Source: DATBRG01 sp036560445
GTDB lineage: Bacteria > Pseudomonadota > Gammaproteobacteria > Burkholderiales > Methylophilaceae
Assembly (NCBI GenBank): GCA_036560445.1
Contig: DATBRG010000021.1
Location: forward strand, 1 to 64,000
DNA length: 64,000 nucleotides
Reading direction: 5' to 3'
The first letter of the stretch is position 1. Every line of letters begins with the position of its first letter. Positions 17,046 through 25,118 of the stretch are shown here, in pieces. The notes below the pieces were generated by a model. The model saw only the letters and a list, made by a program, of their open reading frames with translations. It was not told the DNA's origin and searched no databases. The position numbers were made by a program, and so were the translations under genes.

Positions 17046-17071
17046 CTTGAAGCCCTAGCGAACACCCCCAT
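17046..17071 (+). promoter_or_regulatory. Heat-shock (sigma-32) promoter of lon
   Basis: CTTGAA at 17046-17051 and CCCCAT at 17066-17071 (within CCCCCATTT) are 14 bases apart, almost exactly the RpoH consensus. The ATG of lon is about 58 bases beyond. Heat induction of lon is established in proteobacteria and the site predicts it here. Confidence 0.85.
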
Positions 17072-17128
17072 TTGAATGACTAGGCATAGGGTATTTTGCC
17101 CTTTGCAGCCAATATTGAAGGTCACTCC

Positions 17129-19567
17129 ATGACAGAACAGACTTTACCGGTTTTTTCCTCAGATTTAGGATTACTGCCATTACTGCCCCTGCGTGATGTC
17201 GTAGTCTATCCGCACCTGGTCATTCCTTTGTTTGTTGGGCGAGCAAAGTCGGTCAAGGCGCTGGAAATTGCTTCTGAGAATAACAAACAGATCCTGCTGG
17301 TAGCGCAAAAGTCCCCTAACAAAGATGAGCCAGATGCTTCCGATTTGTACGATGTCGGCACTATTGCCACTGTACTGCAGATGCTCAAGTTACCTGATGG
17401 TACTGTCAAGGTGCTGGTTGAAGGCGTACACCGTGCTAAGGTGCTGGAGTTTGTTGAAACAGAAGAATGCTTCGCCGCCAAGGCAGAACGTATTGAGCCG
17501 ACTCCTGAGGGTGATAGTGAGACCCAGGCGCTTATGCGTACTGTATTCACTCAATTTGACCAATACGTCAAACTCAACAAGAAAATCCCCCCTGAGATTC
17601 TGACCTCGCTTGCTACTATTGATGACGCTGGTCGTTTGGCTGATACCATTACGGCCCATCTTTCGCTCAAGCTCGAGGAAAAGCAACGAATTCTGGAAAT
17701 GTTCAGTGTGTCTGAACGTTTGGAACATTTGCTTAGCTTGTTGGAAGCTGAAATTGACATCCTGCAGGTTGAGAAGCGTATTCGTGGCCGAGTCAAACGC
17801 CAAATGGAGAAGAGCCAGCGCGAGTATTATCTGAACGAACAGGTGAAGGCAATTCAGAAAGAGTTAGGCGAACAGGATGAGAACGCCGATATAGAAGATC
17901 TTGAAAAGCGCATCAAGTCGGCACGTATGCCAAAAGAAGCGCTGACCAAAGTTATGGGCGAAATGAAAAAGCTCAAGATGATGTCGCCCATGTCAGCTGA
18001 AGCTACGGTGGTACGCAACTATATTGAAACGTTGGTGAATCTGCCCTGGAAGAAGAAGACCAAAATCAGCCAGGATCTTATCGCTGCCGAAACCATACTG
18101 GATACTGACCACTATGGTTTGGAGAAGGTTAAGGAGCGTATTGTTGAATATCTCGCTGTACAACAGCGTGTAGACAAGCTCAAGGCGCCTATTTTATGTT
18201 TGGTGGGCCCACCGGGTGTTGGTAAGACTTCACTTGGCCAGAGTATCGCTAAAGCGGTCAATCGCAAGTTCGTGCGCGTAGCACTGGGTGGCGTGCGCGA
18301 TGAATCCGAGATTCGCGGTCACAGACGTACTTATATCGGCTCCATGCCAGGCAAGATTCTGCAAAGCATGACCAAGGTCGGTGTGAAGAATCCTCTGTTC
18401 TTGCTGGACGAAGTCGATAAGATGGGGCAGGATTTCCGCGGAGACCCTTCTTCCGCCTTGCTGGAAGTGCTTGACCCCGAGCAGAACCATACTTTTATCG
18501 ATCATTATGTCGAAGTCGAGTATGACTTATCCGACGTCATGTTTGTAGCAACTGCGAACTCACTTAATATTCCCGCGCCACTATTGGACCGGATGGAAGT
18601 GATACGCCTTGCTGGCTATACCGAGGCTGAAAAGGTCAATATCGCCATGCGTTATTTGCTGCCAAAGCAGCTCAAGACGCATGGCCTGAAAGAAGCCGAA
18701 ATCAGCGTCAGCGAATCTGCAGTGCGCGATATTGTTCGCTATTACACACGTGAAGCTGGTGTGCGTAGTTTGGATCGTGAGATTTCCAAGGTTTGCCGTA
18801 AGGTGGTTAAGGAGTTATTGACGAATAAAGCCAAGTCAGGTGCCAAGGCTGCACGTAAGGTTAGCGTGGCCCCACGTAATCTGGATAAATACCTGGGTGT
18901 GAAGCGTTTCGATCACGGTGTGGCTGCCAAGGAAAACCAAGTGGGCCAGGTTACTGGTTTGGCTTGGACTGAGGTTGGCGGTGAGTTGCTGACTATTGAG
19001 TCGGTGGTCATGCCAGGTAAAGGTAAAGCTATCACCACAGGTAAATTAGGCGAAGTCATGCAGGAATCTATTTCTGCAGCGATGAGCGTAGTGCGTAGCC
19101 GCGCCAAGCGCTTGGGTATCGCTGAAGACTTCTATGAAAAAAATGATATCCATATCCATTTACCTGAAGGTGCAACACCAAAGGATGGCCCAAGTGCAGG
19201 TATCGCGATTACGACGGCATTAGTATCGGTATTGGCGAATATCCCTGTGCGTGCTGATGTTGCCATGACTGGTGAAATCACCTTGAGAGGTGAGGTATTG
19301 CCAATAGGTGGATTAAAAGAGAAGTTGTTGGCAGCACACAGGGGTGGGATTAAAACAGTTCTGATCCCCGATCAAAACCTTAAAGATCTAGTTGAGATTC
19401 CTGAGAATATTAAGAACTATCTTGATATCCATCCGGTGAAATGGATAGACCAGGTGCTGGAGTTAGCGTTAGAGCGCAAACCACAGCCCATTGAAGGATT
19501 ATTGCCGGTAACTGAGGTGGCAGTAGGGGAAAGTGCCACTGATTCAACAACTATTACCACACATTAA
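17129..19567 (+). CDS. lon: ATP-dependent protease La
   Basis: An 812-residue Lon protease: N-terminal substrate domain (LPLLPLRDVVVYPHLVIPLFVGR), coiled region, AAA+ module with GPPGVGKTSLG and LFLLDEVDKMG, and C-terminal Ser/Lys protease domain with PKDGPSAGIAI (catalytic Ser). It degrades misfolded and regulatory proteins in the cytoplasm. ATG 17129 is used because an earlier ATG at 17096 would add residues unlike the family. It has its own heat-shock promoter despite lying next to clpX. Confidence 0.97.
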   Translation: MTEQTLPVFSSDLGLLPLLPLRDVVVYPHLVIPLFVGRAKSVKALEIASENNKQILLVAQKSPNKDEPDASDLYDVGTIATVLQMLKLPDGTVKVLVEGVHRAKVLEFVETEECFAAKAERIEPTPEGDSETQALMRTVFTQFDQYVKLNKKIPPEILTSLATIDDAGRLADTITAHLSLKLEEKQRILEMFSVSERLEHLLSLLEAEIDILQVEKRIRGRVKRQMEKSQREYYLNEQVKAIQKELGEQDENADIEDLEKRIKSARMPKEALTKVMGEMKKLKMMSPMSAEATVVRNYIETLVNLPWKKKTKISQDLIAAETILDTDHYGLEKVKERIVEYLAVQQRVDKLKAPILCLVGPPGVGKTSLGQSIAKAVNRKFVRVALGGVRDESEIRGHRRTYIGSMPGKILQSMTKVGVKNPLFLLDEVDKMGQDFRGDPSSALLEVLDPEQNHTFIDHYVEVEYDLSDVMFVATANSLNIPAPLLDRMEVIRLAGYTEAEKVNIAMRYLLPKQLKTHGLKEAEISVSESAVRDIVRYYTREAGVRSLDREISKVCRKVVKELLTNKAKSGAKAARKVSVAPRNLDKYLGVKRFDHGVAAKENQVGQVTGLAWTEVGGELLTIESVVMPGKGKAITTGKLGEVMQESISAAMSVVRSRAKRLGIAEDFYEKNDIHIHLPEGATPKDGPSAGIAITTALVSVLANIPVRADVAMTGEITLRGEVLPIGGLKEKLLAAHRGGIKTVLIPDQNLKDLVEIPENIKNYLDIHPVKWIDQVLELALERKPQPIEGLLPVTEVAVGESATDSTTITTH

Positions 19568-19589
19568 TCCAACTATCGGCGGGAAAGGC

Positions 19590-19619
19590 TTGACACGGCC
19601 TTTTCCGGCTTGATATAAA
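19590..19619 (+). promoter_or_regulatory. Sigma-70 promoter of hupB
   Basis: Consensus TTGACA (19590-19595) and TATAAA (19614-19619) are 18 bases apart, about 55 bases upstream of hupB. It may also drive the two tRNA genes downstream. Confidence 0.75.
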
Positions 19620-19674
19620 GCGGAGTACAGGGTTACACCTGTCCATTCTTAATAATGTCGAAAGGGGATCACAC

Positions 19675-19947
19675 GTGAACAAGTCTGAACTGATTGATCA
19701 AATCGCTAAAGCTGCTGGTATTTCAAAAGCCGCTGCAGGTCGTTCCTTAGATGCAACCACTGCTGCAATTACTAAAGCCATGAAGAAGGGTGATTTAGTT
19801 ACTCTGATCGGCTTTGGTACGTTCTATGTCGGTAAGCGTGCCGCTCGAAATGGCCGTAATCCTCGTACAGGTGCCACCATTAAGATTAAAGCTGCAAATT
19901 CTCCTAAATTCAGGGCTGGCAAAGCGCTCAAGGATGCTGTAAACTAG
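19675..19947 (+). CDS. hupB: DNA-binding protein HU-beta
   Basis: A 90-residue HU/IHF-family protein beginning MNKSELIDQIAKAAGISKAA, with GFGTFYVGKRAARNGRNPRTG as the beta-ribbon arm that embraces DNA, including the intercalating Pro. Length and sequence are typical of HU. It sits between lon and ppiD as in many proteobacteria. The start codon at 19675 is GTG (CACGTGAACAAG), with AAAGGGGA upstream. A strong sigma-70 promoter precedes it. Confidence 0.96.
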   Translation: MNKSELIDQIAKAAGISKAAAGRSLDATTAAITKAMKKGDLVTLIGFGTFYVGKRAARNGRNPRTGATIKIKAANSPKFRAGKALKDAVN

Positions 19948-19967
19948 CGGTCTTTGCTGGTGAAGCA

Positions 19968-20043
19968 GGGTGCTTAGCTCAGTTGGTAGAGCGTCGCCCT
20001 TACAAGGCGAATGTCGGCGGTTCGAACCCGTCAGCACCCACCA
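19968..20043 (+). tRNA. tRNA-Val (anticodon UAC)
   Basis: 76 bases: GGGTGCT pairs with AGCACCC, D-arm AGCTCAGTTGGTAGAGC, anticodon stem TCGCC/GGCGA enclosing CTTACAA (anticodon TAC), T-loop TTCGAAC, encoded CCA. It lies 20 bases after hupB. Confidence 0.96.
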
Positions 20044-20112
20044 TAATCACCAGTAGCAAGCTACTGTAATAGCATAGAATACACAGCGCAAAATTTTGCG
20101 GTAAAGAGTTTA

Positions 20113-20189
20113 GGAGTGGTAGTTCAGTTGGTTAGAATACCGGCCTGTCACGCCGGGGGTCGCGGGTTCGAGTCCCGTCCACTCCGCCA
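20113..20189 (+). tRNA. tRNA-Asp (anticodon GUC)
   Basis: 77 bases: GGAGTGG pairs with CCACTCC, D-arm AGTTCAGTTGGTTAGAAT, anticodon stem CCGGC/GCCGG around CTGTCAC (anticodon GTC), T-arm GCGGGTTCGAGTCCCGT, discriminator G, encoded CCA. It follows tRNA-Val by 69 bases. Confidence 0.97.
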
Positions 20190-20200
20190 ATGACAATAGA

Positions 20201-20250
20201 AGCCCGTTTTACTAGACTTTTCAATAAGTTATAGGAAACGGGCTTTTGTT
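20201..20250 (+). terminator. Terminator after tRNA-Asp
   Basis: AGCCCGTTT (20201-20209) pairs with AAACGGGCT (20236-20244) and is followed by TTTGTT. The long loop (26 bases) makes it moderate rather than strong. In the rest of the gap to ppiD (20251-20475), a TATATT at 20385-20390 is the only promoter-like element I see. Confidence 0.6.
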
Positions 20251-20475
20251 GCTTTGGCTTCCTGTTTTTCTCCTTTCCTTTGTTTCGCACTTTTACGAGA
20301 CTCAGTAATCTGTCAGCTTATGATTGCCACAAGAGAATCAAGTTGCAGAAGGCATTCCACCCGCCACGCCATTGCTGAGTGTGGTATATTCTCCGATTGA
20401 TTTTATTTGGGTTTGCTGCATCAGTCGTGGGCAAGCTGTTATTTTTGTTACTGAAACAATGAAAGCGTAATCGTT

Positions 20476-22374
20476 ATGTTGGAAGCAATTCGTGAACGTT
20501 CCAAGGGTTGGCTGGCTAAGCTAATACTGGCCTTTATTACCATTCCATTTGCGCTGTGGGGCATAGATTCTTACCTGCATCAAGCTGGCACGAATGTGGC
20601 TGTCGCAAAAGTTGATGGGGATAGTGTGACAGTGCAAGAGTATGGCAATGCCTTGCAGAATTTACGCAACAAATTGCAGTCCGAAGGAAAAGTGGATCCA
20701 GCGCTACTAGATAGTCCGGAAGTTAAGCAGTCGGTGCTTGATCGTCTTATCACTACTAGATTGTTGGCCGCTGAGGTAAAAAATGCCAAATTCATGATTG
20801 GTGACGAACAGCTTGGCAAGTACATCACCAGCTTGCCAGAGTTTCAGGAGAACGGGCAGTTCTCTCAGGAGCTTTACGATAAAACACTTACACAAAATCG
20901 CCTTACACCCTCTAGGTTCGAGAGTGGCATGCGTTCTGATTTGTTGATTGAACAGATACGAGATGGTATTGCTTCTCTGGCATATCAGCCACAATCGGTG
21001 GCAGAGCAAGCCCTGAAAATCGAACATCAACAACGTGAAGTAAGTGTTGCTGAAATCAAGGCGGCCGATTTCATTTCTCAAGTGAAAATAGATCCTGCCC
21101 AGGTCAAGGCCTACTACGAACAGCACAAAGATAAATTCAATGTGCCGGAACAGGTCAAAGTTGAATTCGTCATGATGTCTGCCAATACCTTGATTCCAAA
21201 AATGCAAACATCCGATGAAGAGGCAAAAAAATATTACACTGAAAACGCAAGTAAGTTTCAGGGTAATGAACAGCGGCGTGCTAGTCATATTCTGATTGGT
21301 TTCGGCGTCAGCCCGACCCCACAAGCCAAGGAGGATGCACGTAAAAAAGCCGAGCAAGTATTGGCCGAAGTTAAAAAGAACCCTACCAAGTTTGAAGAGT
21401 TGGCAAAGAAATATTCGCAAGACCCTGGTTCAGCTGAGAAGGGTGGTGACCTAGGCGTCTTTGGTCGTGGCGCCATGGTTAAGCCGTTCGAAGATGCAGT
21501 GTTCTCCATGAAGCAGGGTGAAGTCAGTGATTTAGTACAATCTGAGTTTGGCTACCACATTATCAAGTTGACTGAGATTCAAGGCCAGTCGCAGACTTAC
21601 GATAGCGTTAAGCCGCAAATCCGTGCAGAGCTGATGTATCAAAAGGCAGTGTCCAAGTTTTCGGAACAAGCAGAAAATTTTAGTAATATGGTTTATGAGC
21701 AATCTGGGAGCTTAAAGCCCGCGGCAGATGCTTTCGGTCTGCAAATCCAGACTAGCGATTGGATGAGTCGTGCTGATGGCGTTAAGTTCTTCAAGAACGA
21801 TAAGCTGGTAAATATGGTGTTCTCTGATGAATCTCTGAAGGAGAAACGTAATACTGAGGCAGTGGAGGTTTCACCAAATACGCTGGTTTCTGCACGAGTT
21901 GCCGACTATAAACCATCTGCACCACGCAGCTTTGATGAGGTGAAAGCCGGTATAGAGGATTTCCTCAAGTTTGAGCAGGCGGTAAAGCTTGCTCAGCAAA
22001 AGGGTGACGCTGATTTGGCCAGTCTGCGTCAGGGGAAAGAGCCTGGTAGTTTGGATTGGATACCACCTGTAGTGGTAGATCGTAAGAATGCGCAAGGCTT
22101 GACTGACCTGACCATGGCTCAGGTATTCAAAATTGATGCGAGCAAGGTACCTGCATATGCGGGCGTGGCTGATCCGAAGAAGGGCTATCTGTTAATCAGA
22201 GTGAGTCGCGTGGATAATCTGCTGGCTAGCGATGAAACAGAGAAGAATACTGCCAAAGGTGAGCTGAATACAGCTCTAGCCTCTGAGTACGTATCTGCCT
22301 ATGTGAAGTCATTAAGGGATAAAGGAAGCGTTAGCATTAATCCCCAGGCTTTAGGAGCTGCTACTTCTAACTAG
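20476..22374 (+). CDS. ppiD: Periplasmic folding chaperone PpiD (peptidyl-prolyl isomerase)
   Basis: A 632-residue protein of SurA/PpiD architecture: one N-terminal membrane anchor (LAKLILAFITIPFALWGIDS, residues 14-33), SurA-like helical domain, a parvulin rotamase domain around residues 266-365 (RRASHILIGFG, YSQDPGSAEKGGDLG, SEFGYHIIKLTEI), and a second degenerate domain. It is anchored in the inner membrane facing the periplasm and helps outer-membrane and exported proteins fold. Its place after lon and hupB is conserved. Confidence 0.94.
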   Translation: MLEAIRERSKGWLAKLILAFITIPFALWGIDSYLHQAGTNVAVAKVDGDSVTVQEYGNALQNLRNKLQSEGKVDPALLDSPEVKQSVLDRLITTRLLAAEVKNAKFMIGDEQLGKYITSLPEFQENGQFSQELYDKTLTQNRLTPSRFESGMRSDLLIEQIRDGIASLAYQPQSVAEQALKIEHQQREVSVAEIKAADFISQVKIDPAQVKAYYEQHKDKFNVPEQVKVEFVMMSANTLIPKMQTSDEEAKKYYTENASKFQGNEQRRASHILIGFGVSPTPQAKEDARKKAEQVLAEVKKNPTKFEELAKKYSQDPGSAEKGGDLGVFGRGAMVKPFEDAVFSMKQGEVSDLVQSEFGYHIIKLTEIQGQSQTYDSVKPQIRAELMYQKAVSKFSEQAENFSNMVYEQSGSLKPAADAFGLQIQTSDWMSRADGVKFFKNDKLVNMVFSDESLKEKRNTEAVEVSPNTLVSARVADYKPSAPRSFDEVKAGIEDFLKFEQAVKLAQQKGDADLASLRQGKEPGSLDWIPPVVVDRKNAQGLTDLTMAQVFKIDASKVPAYAGVADPKKGYLLIRVSRVDNLLASDETEKNTAKGELNTALASEYVSAYVKSLRDKGSVSINPQALGAATSN

Positions 22375-22400
22375 TTGGCGCTATCTGATAAATCTGATAA

Positions 22401-22433
22401 AAAAGGGCGACTGGATTATCCAGTCGCCCTTTT
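22401..22433. terminator. Bidirectional terminator between ppiD and fabI
   Basis: A perfect 14-bp inverted repeat (AAAAGGGCGACTGG at 22401-22414, CCAGTCGCCCTTTT at 22420-22433) with a 5-base loop sits between converging genes. The terminal A and T runs let it work in both directions. Confidence 0.92.
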
Positions 22434-22454
22434 AATTTTGCGGACCTATATTAT

Positions 22455-23240
22455 TTAGTCGACGTTGCCTGCGGCAGTGATGTTCATGCCACCATCTACA
22501 TAGGTAATTTCGCCGGTAATGCCTGATGCGAGATCGCTACAGAGAAAAGCTGAGGCGTTGCCAACTTCCTCGATTGTCACATTGCGACGTAATGGCGCAT
22601 GTTTTTCGTTAAACCCGAGTATTTTGTCGAAGCCTGCAATGCCAGAAGCGGCCAAGGTCCTGATTGGCCCCGCGGACACGGCATTAACGCGTATGCCCTT
22701 TGGCCCCAGGCTTTGTGCCATATAGCGCACATTGGCTTCCAGGCTAGCTTTTGCTAACCCCATGACGTTGTAGTTTGGCAGAGTACGTTCTGCGCCCAGA
22801 TAGCTGATGGTCAACAGACTACCGTTACGGCCTTGCATCATAGGCAATGCTGCTTTCGCCAGAGCTGCAAAGCTGTATGAACTCACATCGTGGGCAATAC
22901 GGAAATATTCGCGGGTCACGGAGTCGAGATAGTCGCCATCGAGAGCAACCTTGGGGACGAAGGCTACAGAGTGCACAATGATATCAACACCATCCCAGTG
23001 CTTGGCAAGGCCAGCAAAAGCCGTATTGATCTGTTCGTCATCGGATACATCGCATTGCAGAACAATCTTGGAATCAAAATCGGCGGCCAGTTTAGTCACG
23101 CGATCCTGAAACTTTTCAATCTGGTAGGTAAATGCCAGCTCGGCCCCTTCACGCTTCATGGCGGCTGCGATACCGTAAGCGATAGAGCGGTTACTGAGCA
23201 GGCCTACAACTAACGCACGTTTTCCGGCAAGAAATCCCAT
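22455..23240 (-). CDS. fabI: Enoyl-[acyl-carrier-protein] reductase (NADH)
   Basis: A 261-residue short-chain dehydrogenase-like reductase. It starts GFLAGKRALVVGLLSNRSIA, carries the catalytic Tyr-x6-Lys as YNVMGLAK, and has IRTLAASGIAGF in the substrate loop. It performs the last step of each fatty acid elongation cycle. It lies 25 bases downstream of the peptide-transporter permease on the same strand, so it may be the end of that operon. Confidence 0.96.
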   Translation of the reverse strand: MGFLAGKRALVVGLLSNRSIAYGIAAAMKREGAELAFTYQIEKFQDRVTKLAADFDSKIVLQCDVSDDEQINTAFAGLAKHWDGVDIIVHSVAFVPKVALDGDYLDSVTREYFRIAHDVSSYSFAALAKAALPMMQGRNGSLLTISYLGAERTLPNYNVMGLAKASLEANVRYMAQSLGPKGIRVNAVSAGPIRTLAASGIAGFDKILGFNEKHAPLRRNVTIEEVGNASAFLCSDLASGITGEITYVDGGMNITAAGNVD

Positions 23241-23265
23241 GTAATACTTCCTTGTTGTACAGTGT

Positions 23266-24102
23266 TTATTTTGATGTGGATCTGGGGTCTAACGCATCTC
23301 TCAACCCCTCACCCAGCAAATTATACCCCAACACTGTTATCAGGATTGCAAGGCCAGGAAATAGCGATAACCACCAGGCAAACTGAATATACTCTTTACC
23401 ATCCGTAAGAATATTACCCCAAGAGGCTTGTGGTGCTTGAACGCCCAGGCCGAGGAAGCTAAGGCCTGATTCGATGAGCACTGCACTGGCAACACCTAAT
23501 ACTGAGCTTACAATGATAGGCGTGAGGCTGTTTGGTAATAAATGGGTGAATATCAGGCGACCGTCTTTTGCCCCGAGTGTTTGTGATGCCAGTACAAACT
23601 CTCGGCCACGCAGGCTTAAAAATTCAGCACGTACCAGACGTGTCACACCCATCCACGAAGTCAGCCCGATCACAATCATGATGTTCCATATAGACGGTGT
23701 AAGAAATGCAATTACCGCCAAGATCAGGAAGAATGTGGGGATAGAAAGCATGACGTCCACCGTACGCATGATGACAATATCTACCCAGCCACGGTAATAG
23801 CCGGAGAGCGCACCAAGTACGATACCTATGGCAGTCGCTATACCAACAGCAACCATGCCAACCAGCAGCGAGATACGTGCGCCGTAGAGCATGCGTGAGA
23901 ATACGTCCCGCCCTAGACCATCTGTGCCCATGGGGTGCAAGTTGGAGGGCGATAACAGGATGGCTTTAACGTCGATAGCGTTAGGGTCATATGGGCTAAT
24001 AAACGGAGCCAGGAATGCCAATAACAGGATAGCCACAATGATAATGAAGCCTGATAATGCTAAGGGATTAGAGAGGGCTTTGAACAAGACGCTGCGCCTC
24101 AT
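23266..24102 (-). CDS. Oligopeptide ABC transporter permease, DppC/YejE type
   Basis: A 278-residue permease with about six membrane segments. The early NPLALSGFIIIVAILLLAFL helix, MGTDGLGRDVFSRMLYG motif and the cytoplasmic EAA-type loop EFVLASQTLGAKDGRLIFTH are hallmarks of the OppC/DppC family. ATG 24102 overlaps the stop of the partner permease (ATGA); a longer start at 24138 would run far into that gene. No ATP-binding subunit gene follows; fabI does. Confidence 0.9.
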   Translation of the reverse strand: MRRSVLFKALSNPLALSGFIIIVAILLLAFLAPFISPYDPNAIDVKAILLSPSNLHPMGTDGLGRDVFSRMLYGARISLLVGMVAVGIATAIGIVLGALSGYYRGWVDIVIMRTVDVMLSIPTFFLILAVIAFLTPSIWNIMIVIGLTSWMGVTRLVRAEFLSLRGREFVLASQTLGAKDGRLIFTHLLPNSLTPIIVSSVLGVASAVLIESGLSFLGLGVQAPQASWGNILTDGKEYIQFAWWLSLFPGLAILITVLGYNLLGEGLRDALDPRSTSK

Positions 24103-25118
24103 TGTACGACGCCTCTGCGTACACGCGGGTCTGCCCATGCATACGCCACGTCAGCAAGTAAATTGCCTAGCAAGGTAAGGGCTGAACCTATCGTGAGTAT
24201 CCCCATGATGACTGGGAAATCCCGCATTAGCACTGCATCATAGAACAGCTTACCCATGCCTGGTATGGCAAAGATGGATTCAGCAATTACCGAGCCGCCT
24301 ATCAGGCCTGGAATAGCCAGGCCAAGGATAGTAATTAAAGGAAGCATGGCATTGCGTAACGCATGCCCATAAACTATGGTGTTCTCAGTTAAGCCTTTTG
24401 CCCGCGCTGTAGTGATATAGTCCTGATGTAGCACATCCAGCATACCATTACGTACAAACAGCGATATGCCAGCCAGCCCGCTTAACCCGGAGATAAATAC
24501 CGGCAGGAAAATATGTTTTAGCGTGTCCCATATTTTGCCTAACCAACCCATTTTTCCGTAATCCAGGCTATGTAAGCCAGAGATTGGCAGCCAGTCATGG
24601 GCTACGCCAGTCCAGTACATCAGCATAAGGGCCAACCAGAATCCTGGAATGGCGAAACCAACAAAAACAAACAAAGTGATAGCTCGGTCCGGGGGGCGGT
24701 TCTGCGTTAATGCCGAAATCACCCCCAAGGGTAAGGCGACAATGATAATCAAACCAAGACTTAAGACGTTGATCAAAAGTGTGATTGGCAAGGCCTCTTG
24801 AATCATGCCTTTGGTAACATTGCCTTGCTCGTCTTTGGTTTCCCAGAATACCGGTCGCTGGTGTGTGGCGAATGACTTGCCAAAATCCATGGTACCCATA
24901 CGTTTTAGCCATAAGCCGTACTGCACAATGACTGGCTCATCCAAGTGATATAGTTTGCGTAGCTTTTGCCTTGATTCTTCACTGGCTTTTGGATTGAAAC
25001 TGGCTTCTGTGGTGGTAATGTCGCCTGGTGCCAGATGCATGATGAGAAACGAGACTAAGCTGATGCCTACCAGTAGGGGTACCATCCAGAACAAACGCTT
25101 TAATAGATATTTAGTCAT
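24099..25118 (-). CDS. Oligopeptide ABC transporter permease, DppB/YejB type
   Basis: A 339-residue permease. It starts with the conserved helix and LIMHLAPGD motif of OppB/DppB proteins and carries the EAA loop DYITTARAKGLTENTIVYGHALRNA near residue 235, where the ATPase would dock. The long segment before helix 2 is typical of the YejB branch. It begins immediately after the binding-protein stop and overlaps the second permease by 4 bases. Confidence 0.9.
   Translation of the reverse strand: MTKYLLKRLFWMVPLLVGISLVSFLIMHLAPGDITTTEASFNPKASEESRQKLRKLYHLDEPVIVQYGLWLKRMGTMDFGKSFATHQRPVFWETKDEQGNVTKGMIQEALPITLLINVLSLGLIIIVALPLGVISALTQNRPPDRAITLFVFVGFAIPGFWLALMLMYWTGVAHDWLPISGLHSLDYGKMGWLGKIWDTLKHIFLPVFISGLSGLAGISLFVRNGMLDVLHQDYITTARAKGLTENTIVYGHALRNAMLPLITILGLAIPGLIGGSVIAESIFAIPGMGKLFYDAVLMRDFPVIMGILTIGSALTLLGNLLADVAYAWADPRVRRGVVQ

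Noticed and set aside
20707..21420. 237-codon minus-strand frame within ppiD
   Set aside because: Antisense shadow: low-complexity Phe/Leu/Cys composition and no recognisable domain, while PpiD is well supported.
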